Source: Sulfurospirillum deleyianum DSM 6946
GTDB taxonomy: Bacteria; Campylobacterota; Campylobacteria; Campylobacterales; Sulfurospirillaceae
Assembly (NCBI RefSeq): GCF_000024885.1
Contig: NC_013512.1
Location: 1,240,001-1,304,000 of the forward strand
Length of the DNA stretch: 64,000 bases
Direction: 5' to 3'
The notes beneath the pieces are model-generated. The model was not told where the DNA came from. It saw nothing but the letters and a program-made list of their open reading frames with translations, and did not search any database. The position numbers and the translations under genes are program-made. This document shows, in pieces, positions 17,376 through 27,206 of this stretch; within the stretch, counting starts at the first letter, position 1; every line of letters begins with the position of its first letter.

Positions 17376-18548
17376 TCAATCATCATTTTCAAACTTGACC
17401 ATAAACTTGTCTATTTTTTTCATTTTCTCTAATCTTACAGCATCTTCTTCTTTGATAAATTTAGTGTAAATTTTAAGAGTAATGGACACATCTTTATGAC
17501 CTAAAGTTTTACTTACATACACAATATCTGCTCCATTTGAAATCAATTGTGATGCAAAAGTATGCCTTAAATTATATAAGACTCTCTCTTTTATACTGCT
17601 TCTTTTGAGTATATTTCTAAAGTTGACTCCAATAACATCATGGTTATAAAAAGGTCTATTAGAGGGATTAAGAAAAATATATTTTTGCCATCCTGTAAGC
17701 TCTTGTTGTTCTAAAAAAGCTTTTTCAGTAGCAGGGAAAAGATCTATACTACGTTTTCCTGCATTGGTTTTTACAGGCCCATCAACTACTGCTTTCGACC
17801 TAGGCGAACGAAGTCTTGTTTTGTTTACACTGATAATTTTGCGACTAAAATCTATATCTGTCCATGTTAAGGCAACAAGTTCACCTGGCCGCATACCTGT
17901 TGAAAGCATGATTTTTATAAAATTTGCCATATATCCTGTAGCGTGACTCATGATAGTATTGATTTCATCTTGTGTGAAAGGATCTTGAGACTCTTCTTCC
18001 TCCATAGCATTTGGAAGCATTTTGGGAGCGGTTACTTTTTCAAGCGGATTTCTAGGAATAATATCATTAATAAAGGCTTTTTTAAACATGGAATACAATA
18101 TCGAACGATAACGCTGTACTGTTGAATGTTTATATTTTGACAGCAATTGATTTTGCCATTTCTCTAAGTCAAGTGGTGTCAATGTAGTCAATAATCTATG
18201 TCCAAAATATGGTAGTATTTGCTTCCTATAGTGACAAATATTACGATAGAGAGTATGTTCTCTCAATTGCGTTTTTTGTAACTCAAAATACTCTTGAGCA
18301 AATTCATTAAGCGTCCATTCTTTATATTCATCTTTACACTTTTCTGGTTCTTTCCCTAGTCCAACAACTATATCTGGGATTATTTGCTTTTTAACAATTC
18401 TGAGCCCACTTTGGCTTGCTTTTTCTTTTGTTGTCCCTCTTTTACGTTGACCACTGGGCAAATAAAAGTCTAGATACCAATATCCAAATAACTCTTTTAT
18501 AGTAAATTTTATGTCTGCATAAACATATTTGACAATTTGCTTAGCCAA
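17376..18548 (-). CDS. tyrosine-recombinase integrase of a mobile element
   Basis: A 390-aa phage-type integrase. It has an N-terminal arm-binding region, a SAM-like core-binding domain (about 85-175), and a catalytic domain with the first Arg in STGMRPGELVALTW, the RHT box in LYNLRHTFASQLISNGADI, and the His/Tyr end LGHKDVSITLKIYTKF. All catalytic positions appear intact. It overlaps the small HTH gene (18541-18879) by 8 bp, as int/xis pairs often do, and points toward ybgC, so one element boundary probably lies in the 28-bp gap before ybgC. I found no tRNA there and no matching repeat at another site in the window. Confidence 0.88.
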   Translation of the reverse strand: MAKQIVKYVYADIKFTIKELFGYWYLDFYLPSGQRKRGTTKEKASQSGLRIVKKQIIPDIVVGLGKEPEKCKDEYKEWTLNEFAQEYFELQKTQLREHTLYRNICHYRKQILPYFGHRLLTTLTPLDLEKWQNQLLSKYKHSTVQRYRSILYSMFKKAFINDIIPRNPLEKVTAPKMLPNAMEEEESQDPFTQDEINTIMSHATGYMANFIKIMLSTGMRPGELVALTWTDIDFSRKIISVNKTRLRSPRSKAVVDGPVKTNAGKRSIDLFPATEKAFLEQQELTGWQKYIFLNPSNRPFYNHDVIGVNFRNILKRSSIKERVLYNLRHTFASQLISNGADIVYVSKTLGHKDVSITLKIYTKFIKEEDAVRLEKMKKIDKFMVKFENDD

Positions 18549-18879
18549 CTTTCATACCTTTATTTTGTAAAAACTTATTTGAAATTGGATGTATTTGTTG
18601 TGGTGACTTCTCAATTTTATTATTTTTTCGTTCTTTTTTATACATGAGAATTGACTCTGGTATAAATACAATAACATCGTTATGATCAAGAAAATAATGC
18701 ACATTCTTTTGAAATCTTCCATCCGTTATATAGTTGTCGATAGTCTTGGTACTTACACATAAAAACTTCGCAACTTGCTTTTTAGTAGTTATACTATCCA
18801 TCGTTAAGACGAACAGTTGCCTCATTAAACTCAGCTCATTTTTGATATCAATTAATACATTTTCTAATTCTTCAAACAT
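18541..18879 (-). CDS. small helix-turn-helix protein, excisionase-like
   Basis: A 112-aa protein. After a short helical N-terminus it shows a MerR/HTH_17-like segment, TTKKQVAKFLCVSTKTIDNY then ITDGRFQKNVHYFLDHNDVI, typical of excisionase or DNA-binding helper proteins. The basic tail (KKERKNNKIEKS) may contact DNA. It overlaps the integrase start, so the two are probably co-translated. The excisionase role is inferred from position and fold. Confidence 0.65.
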   Translation of the reverse strand: MFEELENVLIDIKNELSLMRQLFVLTMDSITTKKQVAKFLCVSTKTIDNYITDGRFQKNVHYFLDHNDVIVFIPESILMYKKERKNNKIEKSPQQIHPISNKFLQNKGMKVG

Positions 18880-18885
18880 GGCAAG

Positions 18886-19308
18886 TCAATTCTTAGAATT
18901 CGACATAAACCCATGGTCAAGCCAATATGTTCGAGCTATACTTGAGAGGATTGCTGCAATTAGATTGTAATCGCCTATTTTGGAGGCATAAAGTAATTTT
19001 AAATCACGCCCATTTTTACGATCATTAAGACCCTTTATAGCTTTATAGATAAGTTTGTGAATTGCTGCTAAACAAACTTCACGATCTATATTATTCGCAG
19101 AAGAGGGGTTAGCAATAAATTTTTTTGATTTTGAAAATTTTTCAACCCATTGTGATATTTCAGCAAAAGTACTCATGAAAAAAAGCTTTTTTAGTATATT
19201 TTCATTAACATCTTTAGATGCACATACACCAAATTCTTTAATTATAAAAATGTTATAATCATCCTTAACCGTAAGGTCAAGGAGATCAACAGGGGCGGTC
19301 GAACTCAT
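18886..19308 (-). CDS. hypothetical protein of the integrated element
   Basis: A 140-aa protein starting MSSTAPVDLLDLTVKDDYNI, with a near-perfect ribosome site (AAAGGAGA) before 19308. An upstream in-frame ATG at 19458 would add a hydrophobic stretch and run through the divergent promoter region, so it is rejected. It is mainly helical with no membrane segment, and I recognise no family. It lies between the excisionase-like gene and the divergent repressor-like gene, where phage-type elements keep regulatory or replication genes. Confidence 0.6.
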   Translation of the reverse strand: MSSTAPVDLLDLTVKDDYNIFIIKEFGVCASKDVNENILKKLFFMSTFAEISQWVEKFSKSKKFIANPSSANNIDREVCLAAIHKLIYKAIKGLNDRKNGRDLKLLYASKIGDYNLIAAILSSIARTYWLDHGFMSNSKN

Positions 19309-19343
19309 ATTTTCTCCTTTATCATTATAATGTATTAAATAAC

Positions 19344-19362
19344 ATAATATTTCGTATATTAT
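19344..19362. promoter_or_regulatory. candidate repressor operator between divergent genes
   Basis: ATAATAT-ttcgt-ATATTAT is a perfect 7-bp inverted repeat with a 5-bp spacer, in the 81-bp gap between the minus-strand element genes and the plus-strand XRE-type regulator. Its place and symmetry suit the binding site of the neighbouring regulator, as in a phage genetic switch. The setting is very AT-rich, so chance is possible. Confidence 0.45.
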
Positions 19363-19389
19363 CATTATTATGATTACAATGTCAAGATT

Positions 19390-20154
19390 ATGGGGAAAAT
19401 ATTGTTTGATTTTAAAAATATTTCTATAATAGAACGGATTATTTACGTTCGTAATCACATGAAATTAACGCAAAAAGAATTTGCAGATAAAATCAATGTA
19501 AGTTTACGAAATATTCAAAATTATGAATCTGGTGGAGTGGCGGCACTACCGCACACTTTTTTTCTTCAATTATTTACTCAGTTAGATATCAATCCATCAT
19601 TTATTTTCTTAGGCTCTCTTCCTATATTTCTTAACCCTAATAGTGCAAGTGGGGAAGATAATGATGAGCTTCAAAATCTCGTTGATGATGTTATCTTATA
19701 TAGTGGATCTCGGAACAATGCTGCAAAACTTGTCAAAAGCACATTGATAGATGCAATATTGATTAAATTATTTGATCATAACAATGCAGCAAACTTTTTT
19801 AAAAAAATTGGTGAAAAACTGTTGAAATTTTTTGACCTAGAAGATTCTATTAGAGCAAGACCATATTTATTTTTATATTACTTTTTTAAAATCACACTTT
19901 TATCAACGCAGCAAAAAAGTATTCAATCTAAACAAGACCTCGTGAATGCAATTAATGATTTTCAGCTGGGATCATTAAATACAAGACCATTATTTTTACG
20001 TTCTTTTTCAAAATATATGGCTAGTTTAATAAATACAAAGCTAGATGATGATGAATGTCACATTCTATTAGATAATGTATCTATCACTCTTAATGTAATT
20101 GAACAAAACATGCCACCGTTTTTGTTAGAGTATCACGCTAAGCAATTTTCATAA
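19390..20154 (+). CDS. XRE/Cro-type transcriptional regulator
   Basis: A 254-aa protein with an N-terminal helix-turn-helix (about 17-75: ERIIYVRNHMKLTQKEFADK, then INVSLRNIQNYESGG). The remaining 180 residues have no recognised domain and may bind a ligand or mediate oligomerisation. It is divergent from the integrase-linked genes and faces the 19344-19362 dyad, so it probably acts as the element's repressor. The start at 19390 has no strong ribosome site; an internal start is possible but would cut into the HTH. The gene is AT-rich like the rest of the element. Confidence 0.75.
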   Translation: MGKILFDFKNISIIERIIYVRNHMKLTQKEFADKINVSLRNIQNYESGGVAALPHTFFLQLFTQLDINPSFIFLGSLPIFLNPNSASGEDNDELQNLVDDVILYSGSRNNAAKLVKSTLIDAILIKLFDHNNAANFFKKIGEKLLKFFDLEDSIRARPYLFLYYFFKITLLSTQQKSIQSKQDLVNAINDFQLGSLNTRPLFLRSFSKYMASLINTKLDDDECHILLDNVSITLNVIEQNMPPFLLEYHAKQFS

Positions 20155-20167
20155 AGAATATGTTTAT

Positions 20168-20196
20168 AAGAGAAAAGGCTAGAAGCCTTTTCTCTT
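20168..20196. terminator. bidirectional terminator hairpin
   Basis: AAGAGAAAAGGCT (20168-20180) and AGCCTTTTCTCTT (20184-20196) form a perfect 13-bp stem with a 3-nt loop between the convergent regulator gene and the 61-aa gene. The T-rich 3' arm is available on either strand. Confidence 0.7.
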
Positions 20197-20364
20197 AACC
20201 CATCTGTAAAATCCATCATATGTGGGTTTCTGAAGAATATCCATTTCCGAAATGATCAATTTATGAACAGATGCTAGAGATATACCTTTTGCAATAAAAA
20301 ATTGAATTTTATCTTCATATAAATCCCATAGACTGGTACGCTTTTTTTTCAATTGTATTTCCAT
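20179..20364 (-). CDS. small basic hypothetical protein, mobile-element type
   Basis: A 61-aa basic protein (MEIQLKKKRTSLWDLYEDKI; tail PTYDGFYRWVKRKGF) with a usable ribosome site (AGGAAA). The pattern of helix, short linker, then 'YxGFYRWVKRK' recalls small helix-turn-helix proteins of plasmids and conjugative elements, but I cannot name a family. Its last codons lie inside the hairpin at 20168-20196. Confidence 0.5.
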   Translation of the reverse strand: MEIQLKKKRTSLWDLYEDKIQFFIAKGISLASVHKLIISEMDILQKPTYDGFYRWVKRKGF

Positions 20365-20447
20365 GATTTTTTCCTATTCATTGAATATATTTACCTATTT
20401 GTTTTATTTCTTATAATTTAAAAGTACTTTATCATATCGCTCAATTC

Positions 20448-20923
20448 TTATCTCAGGTAATGCTCCGTAATACTTGCCCTCTCATGTTTCATTTCCCAGC
20501 TTACTTGCTGTAGTGCTTGATCGTAAGTCAACCCGCCAATTACTTGAATCTTTGAAAAACGCTCCCGTGCAAAATTCCATCTCAATCCATGACTACCTTG
20601 GTAGTCTTGGTTAGTGATTTGAGCAGCTTTTTTAAGAGCGATTCTGTATTTATTCGCATCTATGCAAAAAACATCATGTTTCAATAAATGAGCTTTTAGC
20701 TGTTTATAGGTGTTAACACTGACAAGTAAGATACCAGGCTTGCCACCTTTTTCGATGTCAAATATTCGACCTTTTTGCATAGCTTCTAAGCTATCATATT
20801 CAATCCCTTGGAGTTGTTCTACTTTGCTATTGGTATCATCTATTCTTATATAGTCAATACTGTCACTTAATCGATTATCGTGTAGCTTCTGTGTTTTGAT
20901 AGAGAGCAAAGGGTCAATGCGCT
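20448..20923 (-). pseudogene. 5'-truncated tyrosine-recombinase-like gene, cut by IS21 copy A
   Basis: The reading frame is open from the IS boundary at 20923 to a stop at 20448 (about 158 codons), with no credible start; a TTG at 20909 is only incidental. The C-terminal part reads SHGLRWNFARERFSKI and SWEMKHERASITEHYLR, resembling the HxxR...H...Y end of phage integrases. The N-terminal half is missing, and what lies on the far side of the IS (23026 onward) is an unrelated gene, so sequence has been lost or moved. The recombinase assignment is moderate. Confidence 0.6.
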
Positions 20924-20981
20924 TGTCAAGGGCGGAGTTAAATTCAGCAGTTTTTTCGTAAAAAAATTACGAAACGTAACC

Positions 20982-22900
<1,919 letters not shown>

Positions 22901-23025
22901 CTGTCTCCTTTCAATATATTTGAAAAAAGACTTTAGCAGAACTAATCTGCTCATTTAAGCTTTTGGTTGTAAAAACTACTTTTTAGCAGCTTTTTATACT
23001 GCCCATTTTAACTCCGCCCTTGACA

Positions 23026-23101
23026 TTAAAGAGTTGTGAGGCTCATCAGGATTGGTGTAAGCCGTTCCACTCGCTGCTATTTTTATGGTTATAGTGTACA
23101 T
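23026..23101 (-). pseudogene. first 25 codons of a gene truncated by IS21 copy A
   Basis: An ATG at 23101 with ribosome site AAAGGAA opens MYTITIKIAASGTAYTNPDE, and the frame runs into the IS end at 23025, where it stops within about ten codons. It follows the 198-aa gene by 17 bp and so was the next gene of the RTX-linked operon. The rest is not present on the other side of the IS. No family is assigned from 25 residues. Confidence 0.6.
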
Positions 23102-23118
23102 TGTTTTTTTCCTTTATG

Positions 23119-23715
23119 TTATTTATCTCTTTTATTGATATAGATAGTAAAATCAACTTTTCGACCGATCATCTCAGAAAAGGCTTCAATATTTTCGATG
23201 CGAAAAATATATTTGCCTTTATCTAAAGAAATAGTCGTAATATCTCTTGTGTATGCTCCACTGCCATTACCTTTTGTCATGTAGAGATTATCTGCAATTA
23301 ACTTCTTCGTATTGTCTTGATTGATTTGATGTATCGTTATTTTGATAGGAACAACGGTTCCATCACAATCATACGTTTCATCGATCAAATCACCCAATTC
23401 ACTCTTTGCTAGTCTATAATCTACATATCCTACTTGCTTCCCATCACGTGGGTCATAGCTATTAAATCCTAGAAATTTCCATACTCTTTTACCATCCAGA
23501 CCGCCATCTTCCTTGCGATCATGAACGGCAAACTGTAAAATCAAATGATAACTCCACGATTCCTCTATCTTTACTTCCTTTTCCACCACACTTCCCGCTT
23601 GGCTTAAGTCGATAGGAATACTAATGGGGTTTGGATTGCTACCAAAGAGCAAGCTAAACCAACCTGCATTTAAAAAACTAAGTAGTACCATGGTGATTAC
23701 TCCTATTTTTAGCAT
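23119..23715 (-). CDS. exported hypothetical protein, DUF5625-like
   Basis: A 198-aa protein with an N-terminal signal sequence (MLKIGVITMVLLSFLNAGWF). The mature part reads ISIPIDLSQAGSVVEKEVKI and then beta-rich sequence with YHLILQFAVHD and GKYIFRIENIEAF. This pattern resembles the DUF5625 family, whose function is unknown; the match is from memory. Its start overlaps the previous gene's stop (ATGCTAA), so it is co-translated with the 126-aa gene. It may be an envelope partner or immunity-type protein of the RTX-linked operon, but nothing proves that. Confidence 0.65.
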   Translation of the reverse strand: MLKIGVITMVLLSFLNAGWFSLLFGSNPNPISIPIDLSQAGSVVEKEVKIEESWSYHLILQFAVHDRKEDGGLDGKRVWKFLGFNSYDPRDGKQVGYVDYRLAKSELGDLIDETYDCDGTVVPIKITIHQINQDNTKKLIADNLYMTKGNGSGAYTRDITTISLDKGKYIFRIENIEAFSEMIGRKVDFTIYINKRDK

Positions 23716-24089
23716 TTTGTTTCCTTTGCAAGAGGTTGAATATCTACTACTTTTCCTTGTTGAAAGGTAACTTGAAAAGCTTGTAGTCCCTCAGTTGGGT
23801 ATTGTGTTTCATTTTGGAATGTCATCCATATTTGACTATCATCAGGATGAAGTGTTTGTGCTTGTATGACACGGTAAGGGTCTGCATCATCCTTCCAATG
23901 TTTTGGGTCTGCAATGACTCTAAAAGCATAAGCTCCTCCACTAAGATGTGCTTGATAAGGATTCATCCCAAGTGTTATCTCTCCTTTTATAACAGCATCT
24001 TGAATGGTTTGAGGAAACAACTCAGGATAGGACACTATGGCATGTGCCACTTTTGTTTCTCGTGTAGTTTGCTGTTCTGTTTGGTTCAT
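23709..24089 (-). CDS. hypothetical protein in the RTX-linked operon
   Basis: A 126-aa soluble protein (starts MNQTEQQTTRETKVAHAIVS) without signal peptide or membrane segment, Trp- and Gln-rich, with segments YAFRVIADPKHWKDDADPYR and AFQVTFQQGKVVDIQPL suggesting a small beta-rich fold. I do not recognise a family. It starts one base after the stop of a 28-codon WREL-motif mini-ORF (TAG-A-ATG) with an AAGGAAAG site, and overlaps the next gene by 7 bp. Confidence 0.65.
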   Translation of the reverse strand: MNQTEQQTTRETKVAHAIVSYPELFPQTIQDAVIKGEITLGMNPYQAHLSGGAYAFRVIADPKHWKDDADPYRVIQAQTLHPDDSQIWMTFQNETQYPTEGLQAFQVTFQQGKVVDIQPLAKETKC

Positions 24090-24090
24090 T

Positions 24091-24177
24091 CTACTTTCCT
24101 TGCTTTTTGTATAGTTTTTCTAGCTCACGCCACCCTGTTTTCTTCACCACGTTGTGCCCCTTTGTGTTGAATTTCAT
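24091..24177 (-). CDS. WREL-motif mini-ORF, second copy
   Basis: A 28-codon frame from 24177: MKFNTKGHNVVKKTGWRELE then KLYKKQGK and TAG, one base before the next gene's ATG. It overlaps the 3' end of the RTX gene in another frame. A second mini-ORF with the same VK..WREL core precedes the RTX gene (25744-25815). The two share 13 identical bases (GTGGCGTGAGCTA). The start has only a weak ribosome site. It is either a coupled leader peptide or a relic of a repeated gene boundary. Confidence 0.4.
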   Translation of the reverse strand: MKFNTKGHNVVKKTGWRELEKLYKKQGK

Positions 24178-25750
24178 TTCTTACATGTAAAGATTTTAGT
24201 GTTGTAAAATGTTTACATGTAAAAAGGTAAAAGTTCCCACTACTCCCCTCCCCAACATCGCCATACGTCCCAACCACTTCACCTAAAGCATTGATGCTAT
24301 AATTAATGCCATTGGTACTCAATGCTGTTTTAAAGGTTGTATTTGAAAGTAGTGTGTCATCGAAACTCTCTAAAGTATCTAACCCATAACGATAGACCAT
24401 GGTGGAAAGGAGTAAGGTAGAAAGTGTGTCACTCGGTGTAGTGGTAAGTGTGGTTTGAAGATTGGTGATGAGTTCATCTTTACTTAAAGATTCACCGTAC
24501 AGGGCATCACTGAGGAAGGCTATCATTTGGGAATATTGAAGCTCTTTATAGGCTTCATTCATCGCCACACTGGCTTCAGTTCCTATAACATCAGATGTCG
24601 TTACTCCATCGGCAACCATACTAAAGCTTTTTCCTGCAAAGGCTTCTAAGATGGCAACATCTCTGGCATAGGCATAGACTTCTTTGACTTTAATGGGTGT
24701 TGCATTGATATATCCGTAAGGATGGTTAAGGATGTATTGTTCTCCTCTGGTTGCCGTGGCACTGATGGTATCGGTACCACTCCAACGTGCGACCATATCT
24801 TTAAAGGTGGTACTAAAGTTAGCAAAGCTCATAGAAGAAGCATTGTTAAGAAGGTTAGTAACTTTAGCTTCTAAGACACTATCATCATTCATCGCATCTC
24901 TTAGGTCTTTGACTCTGCCACTGCCTTCAATGGTTGGAAGTGCCGCAACGCTTTCTTTGATGGGTGTGGTGTAGTCATAGGTGGTATCGGATTTGTTTTG
25001 GTAAAACCAGACGTCATTGATGGTTTTTGTTTGTCCATCTTGGGTAAAAGAAGAACTATCTGAGATTTGGTTATAAGCTTCTGAGGTTGAAGTCTCTGTG
25101 GCGTTTAGGTTAATGGAGGTGATGTTTAACTCTTCGAGTGTTTTAAGTTCATCTGAGGTACTGATACCATCGCTGTTGGTGTCCATCCAGACTTTAAGAT
25201 GCGCGTAAATGCTATCTTTGGTATCTATGATATTATCATGATTTAGATCGTATTGGCTTAGGGCTGCAAAGCCATCTTTAGCTAAGGTACCATTTGCTAG
25301 TTTCGTGTTATTTCCAAAAAGTTCAGCTCCGTTAGTAACAACACCATCATTGTTTAAATCTAGGGTTAAGAGGCCATCACTACTTTCAGCCCATGATGTT
25401 CGTTCTTTAAAGCCATCTCCGTCCATATCGAAGTAAGTATTGGTTTGGGCAATGAAGGTTGATGTGGTTCCGTTTCCGTTTAGGTCTAGGACGAGTGGTG
25501 AGGAGAAGTTTTCGTTATGGCCTTCATTGTTGGAAACATCTGGGAGAATATCCTCAGCCAAATCAAACTCTTTTAGCCAATTTAAAATTCCGTCTTTAAT
25601 CAGGTTAATATCATTCATTATTTCATCGGGATCGTAATTGTTAGAATCAAGGTAATCCAAAACAGCAAAACCTATACCAATGCCTATTAAAACAAAAAAA
25701 GGGGACAGGCTACTTTTTATCCTACTTTTTTCTTTTTTTTCTCTCAACAT
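24125..25750 (-). CDS. RTX-type calcium-binding protein, short form
   Basis: A 541-aa protein. It has a hydrophobic N-terminal segment (about 15-35), then DxDxDG calcium-binding loops of the kind found near the ends of large RTX adhesins and toxins: VLDLNGNGTTSTF, YFDMDGDGFKERTSW, LTLDLNNDGVVTNGAELFGN, YDLNHDNIIDTKDS, VWMDTNSDGISTSDEL. A helical region follows, starting ALPTIEGSGRVKDLRDAMND. No nonapeptide tandem array or secretion tail is seen, and the last 30 residues run through two TACATGTA palindromes (24182 and 24214), so the C-terminus may be a truncation or readthrough. Secreted or surface location is inferred. Confidence 0.75.
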   Translation of the reverse strand: MLREKKEKSRIKSSLSPFFVLIGIGIGFAVLDYLDSNNYDPDEIMNDINLIKDGILNWLKEFDLAEDILPDVSNNEGHNENFSSPLVLDLNGNGTTSTFIAQTNTYFDMDGDGFKERTSWAESSDGLLTLDLNNDGVVTNGAELFGNNTKLANGTLAKDGFAALSQYDLNHDNIIDTKDSIYAHLKVWMDTNSDGISTSDELKTLEELNITSINLNATETSTSEAYNQISDSSSFTQDGQTKTINDVWFYQNKSDTTYDYTTPIKESVAALPTIEGSGRVKDLRDAMNDDSVLEAKVTNLLNNASSMSFANFSTTFKDMVARWSGTDTISATATRGEQYILNHPYGYINATPIKVKEVYAYARDVAILEAFAGKSFSMVADGVTTSDVIGTEASVAMNEAYKELQYSQMIAFLSDALYGESLSKDELITNLQTTLTTTPSDTLSTLLLSTMVYRYGLDTLESFDDTLLSNTTFKTALSTNGINYSINALGEVVGTYGDVGEGSSGNFYLFTCKHFTTLKSLHVRNEIQHKGAQRGEENRVA

Positions 25751-25815
25751 ACCGTCTCTTTGTGTTTACTAGTGATTGGTTTTAGCTCACGCCACTTCAC
25801 TCTTTTCCCCATCAT
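25744..25815 (-). CDS. WREL-motif mini-ORF, first copy
   Basis: A 23-codon frame from 25815, MMGKRVKWRELKPITSKHKE then TVC, with a good ribosome site (AAGGGAAG). Its TGA overlaps the RTX gene's ATG (ATGTTGA), the classic arrangement for translational coupling. It shares the VKxWREL core with the mini-ORF at 24091-24177. It is probably a leader peptide or a remnant; no family is known to me. Confidence 0.45.
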   Translation of the reverse strand: MMGKRVKWRELKPITSKHKETVC

Positions 25816-25880
25816 TTGCTTCCCTTGGTTTTTGTTTTTGTCTTTACATGTAAAAAGATTTATTTCTATTTGAGTGAACA

Positions 25881-26642
25881 CTATGCTAGTTCCTTACTAG
25901 AAATATGTGTTTTTAACATATTTCTCGCTTTGGCACCATAACGGAAATTGAGCATGGCAAGTTTGAGGAAGTATTCGCTTTGTTCATGCGATACAGCCTC
26001 TAACTGACAAAAGCGTGCCACCGTTTGAATATGACGCAAGCGGTGGTAATGTCTTGGTTTACTGGTTTGAATAGAATTAGGAATATCATTGTAAATATAA
26101 TTCATTGTGGGATGTACACTAAAGCGCTCTTTACGGTATAAAAGACGAAGAAGTGTTAGGACATCATTAAAAATAGCATGATCGTTTGAAAATGTTACAT
26201 CTCTTGCTATATCCGTGGTAATAATAGCACCGTTATGAATCGACCTTGGAGCTAAGATAAGTTCTTCAAGCGTTAGATTGGTTGGATCTACACTACGATT
26301 GATTCTTGCAAGATGGATGTTATAGGGCATAGTAGCAGGTAGTTCTAAGAGAAGATCATCAGCATCAACTTTACAAACATAGGTACCTTTAACATGCTGC
26401 AAGCCTATGTTAAAAGGTAAACCATCATGCCCTGATTGATAAGGTGTTTTGAGATAGGTAAATCCACTTTGTTTTGCAAGAGCAATAATGGCTGTATCTG
26501 TTGAGCAATCATCAACTAAGATAACTTCTAAAGGATCAAGAACACGAATATTTTCCAGACATGTTTTAAAAGCTTCATACGGTGGATTATAAAAGGGTAC
26601 TACAATACTTAAATGCTGATGGATCATTTTATTTTCTTTCAT
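25881..26642 (-). CDS. family 2 glycosyltransferase
   Basis: A 253-aa GT-A fold enzyme. SIVVPFYNPPYEAFKTCLEN opens the domain, VILVDDCSTD gives the nucleotide-sugar binding aspartates, and CKVDADDL is the DxD-type metal motif. Length fits a single-domain GT2. It would add a sugar to a surface polysaccharide or glycoprotein. No other polysaccharide genes are intact nearby; a fragment of a nucleotide-sugar epimerase lies at 29076-29238, so a larger surface-sugar locus may have been broken up here. The start at 26642 has AAGG eight bases upstream. Confidence 0.85.
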   Translation of the reverse strand: MKENKMIHQHLSIVVPFYNPPYEAFKTCLENIRVLDPLEVILVDDCSTDTAIIALAKQSGFTYLKTPYQSGHDGLPFNIGLQHVKGTYVCKVDADDLLLELPATMPYNIHLARINRSVDPTNLTLEELILAPRSIHNGAIITTDIARDVTFSNDHAIFNDVLTLLRLLYRKERFSVHPTMNYIYNDIPNSIQTSKPRHYHRLRHIQTVARFCQLEAVSHEQSEYFLKLAMLNFRYGAKARNMLKTHISSKELA

Positions 26643-27206
26643 GTAACCTTATTTTTTTAAAGGCGGTTATTGTCTATGTCCTACGGACACATTTTACATG
26701 TAAAGGCAATACGTGACTAAAGTAATGTATAAAGAGCGATTATCACACGTTGAGGAAATGTTAGAGAGAAACTATAGTAGGAAGGAAAGAGATTGAAGTC
26801 CATTAACGTTTGATCAATACTTTTTACCATCCAGATAATTCTACAGCTCAATACGCCCCCGTTTTGAGTTACGCAAATATATCTGATTGTCTAATGGGAT
26901 ATTATTTTATTCCCTTTAACCTTAAAATAGTAATAAATAGTATTATTGTTTAAATAATGCTACGAAAACATGTAAATAATGCATATTTACTAAATTGCTA
27001 TATATTCGCATTTTGATTATTTTATAGTTTTGCAAGAAGTAATACTAAAATCTCATTCTAATAGAAAAAGACTTAAATAGCACTTCGTCCGATACTAATT
27101 ACAAAAAATTCTATTTTCCCCTTTCATAATTACTTTCATATAAGCTAAAATTTCTTTTATACAAATGGTGTAATTTCTTCAAGGACGGCAAAAGAAGTGA
27201 AAAAAA
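26643..27206. other. 564-bp region without a gene; composition shift
   Basis: I see no credible gene here. The first part has the composition of the glycosyltransferase region and one TACATGTA copy (26695). From about 26880 the sequence becomes markedly AT-rich and stays so through the next gene, so a junction between DNA of different origin probably lies near 26800-26900. An AT-rich promoter for the 27207 gene is expected at the end but not resolved. Confidence 0.5.
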
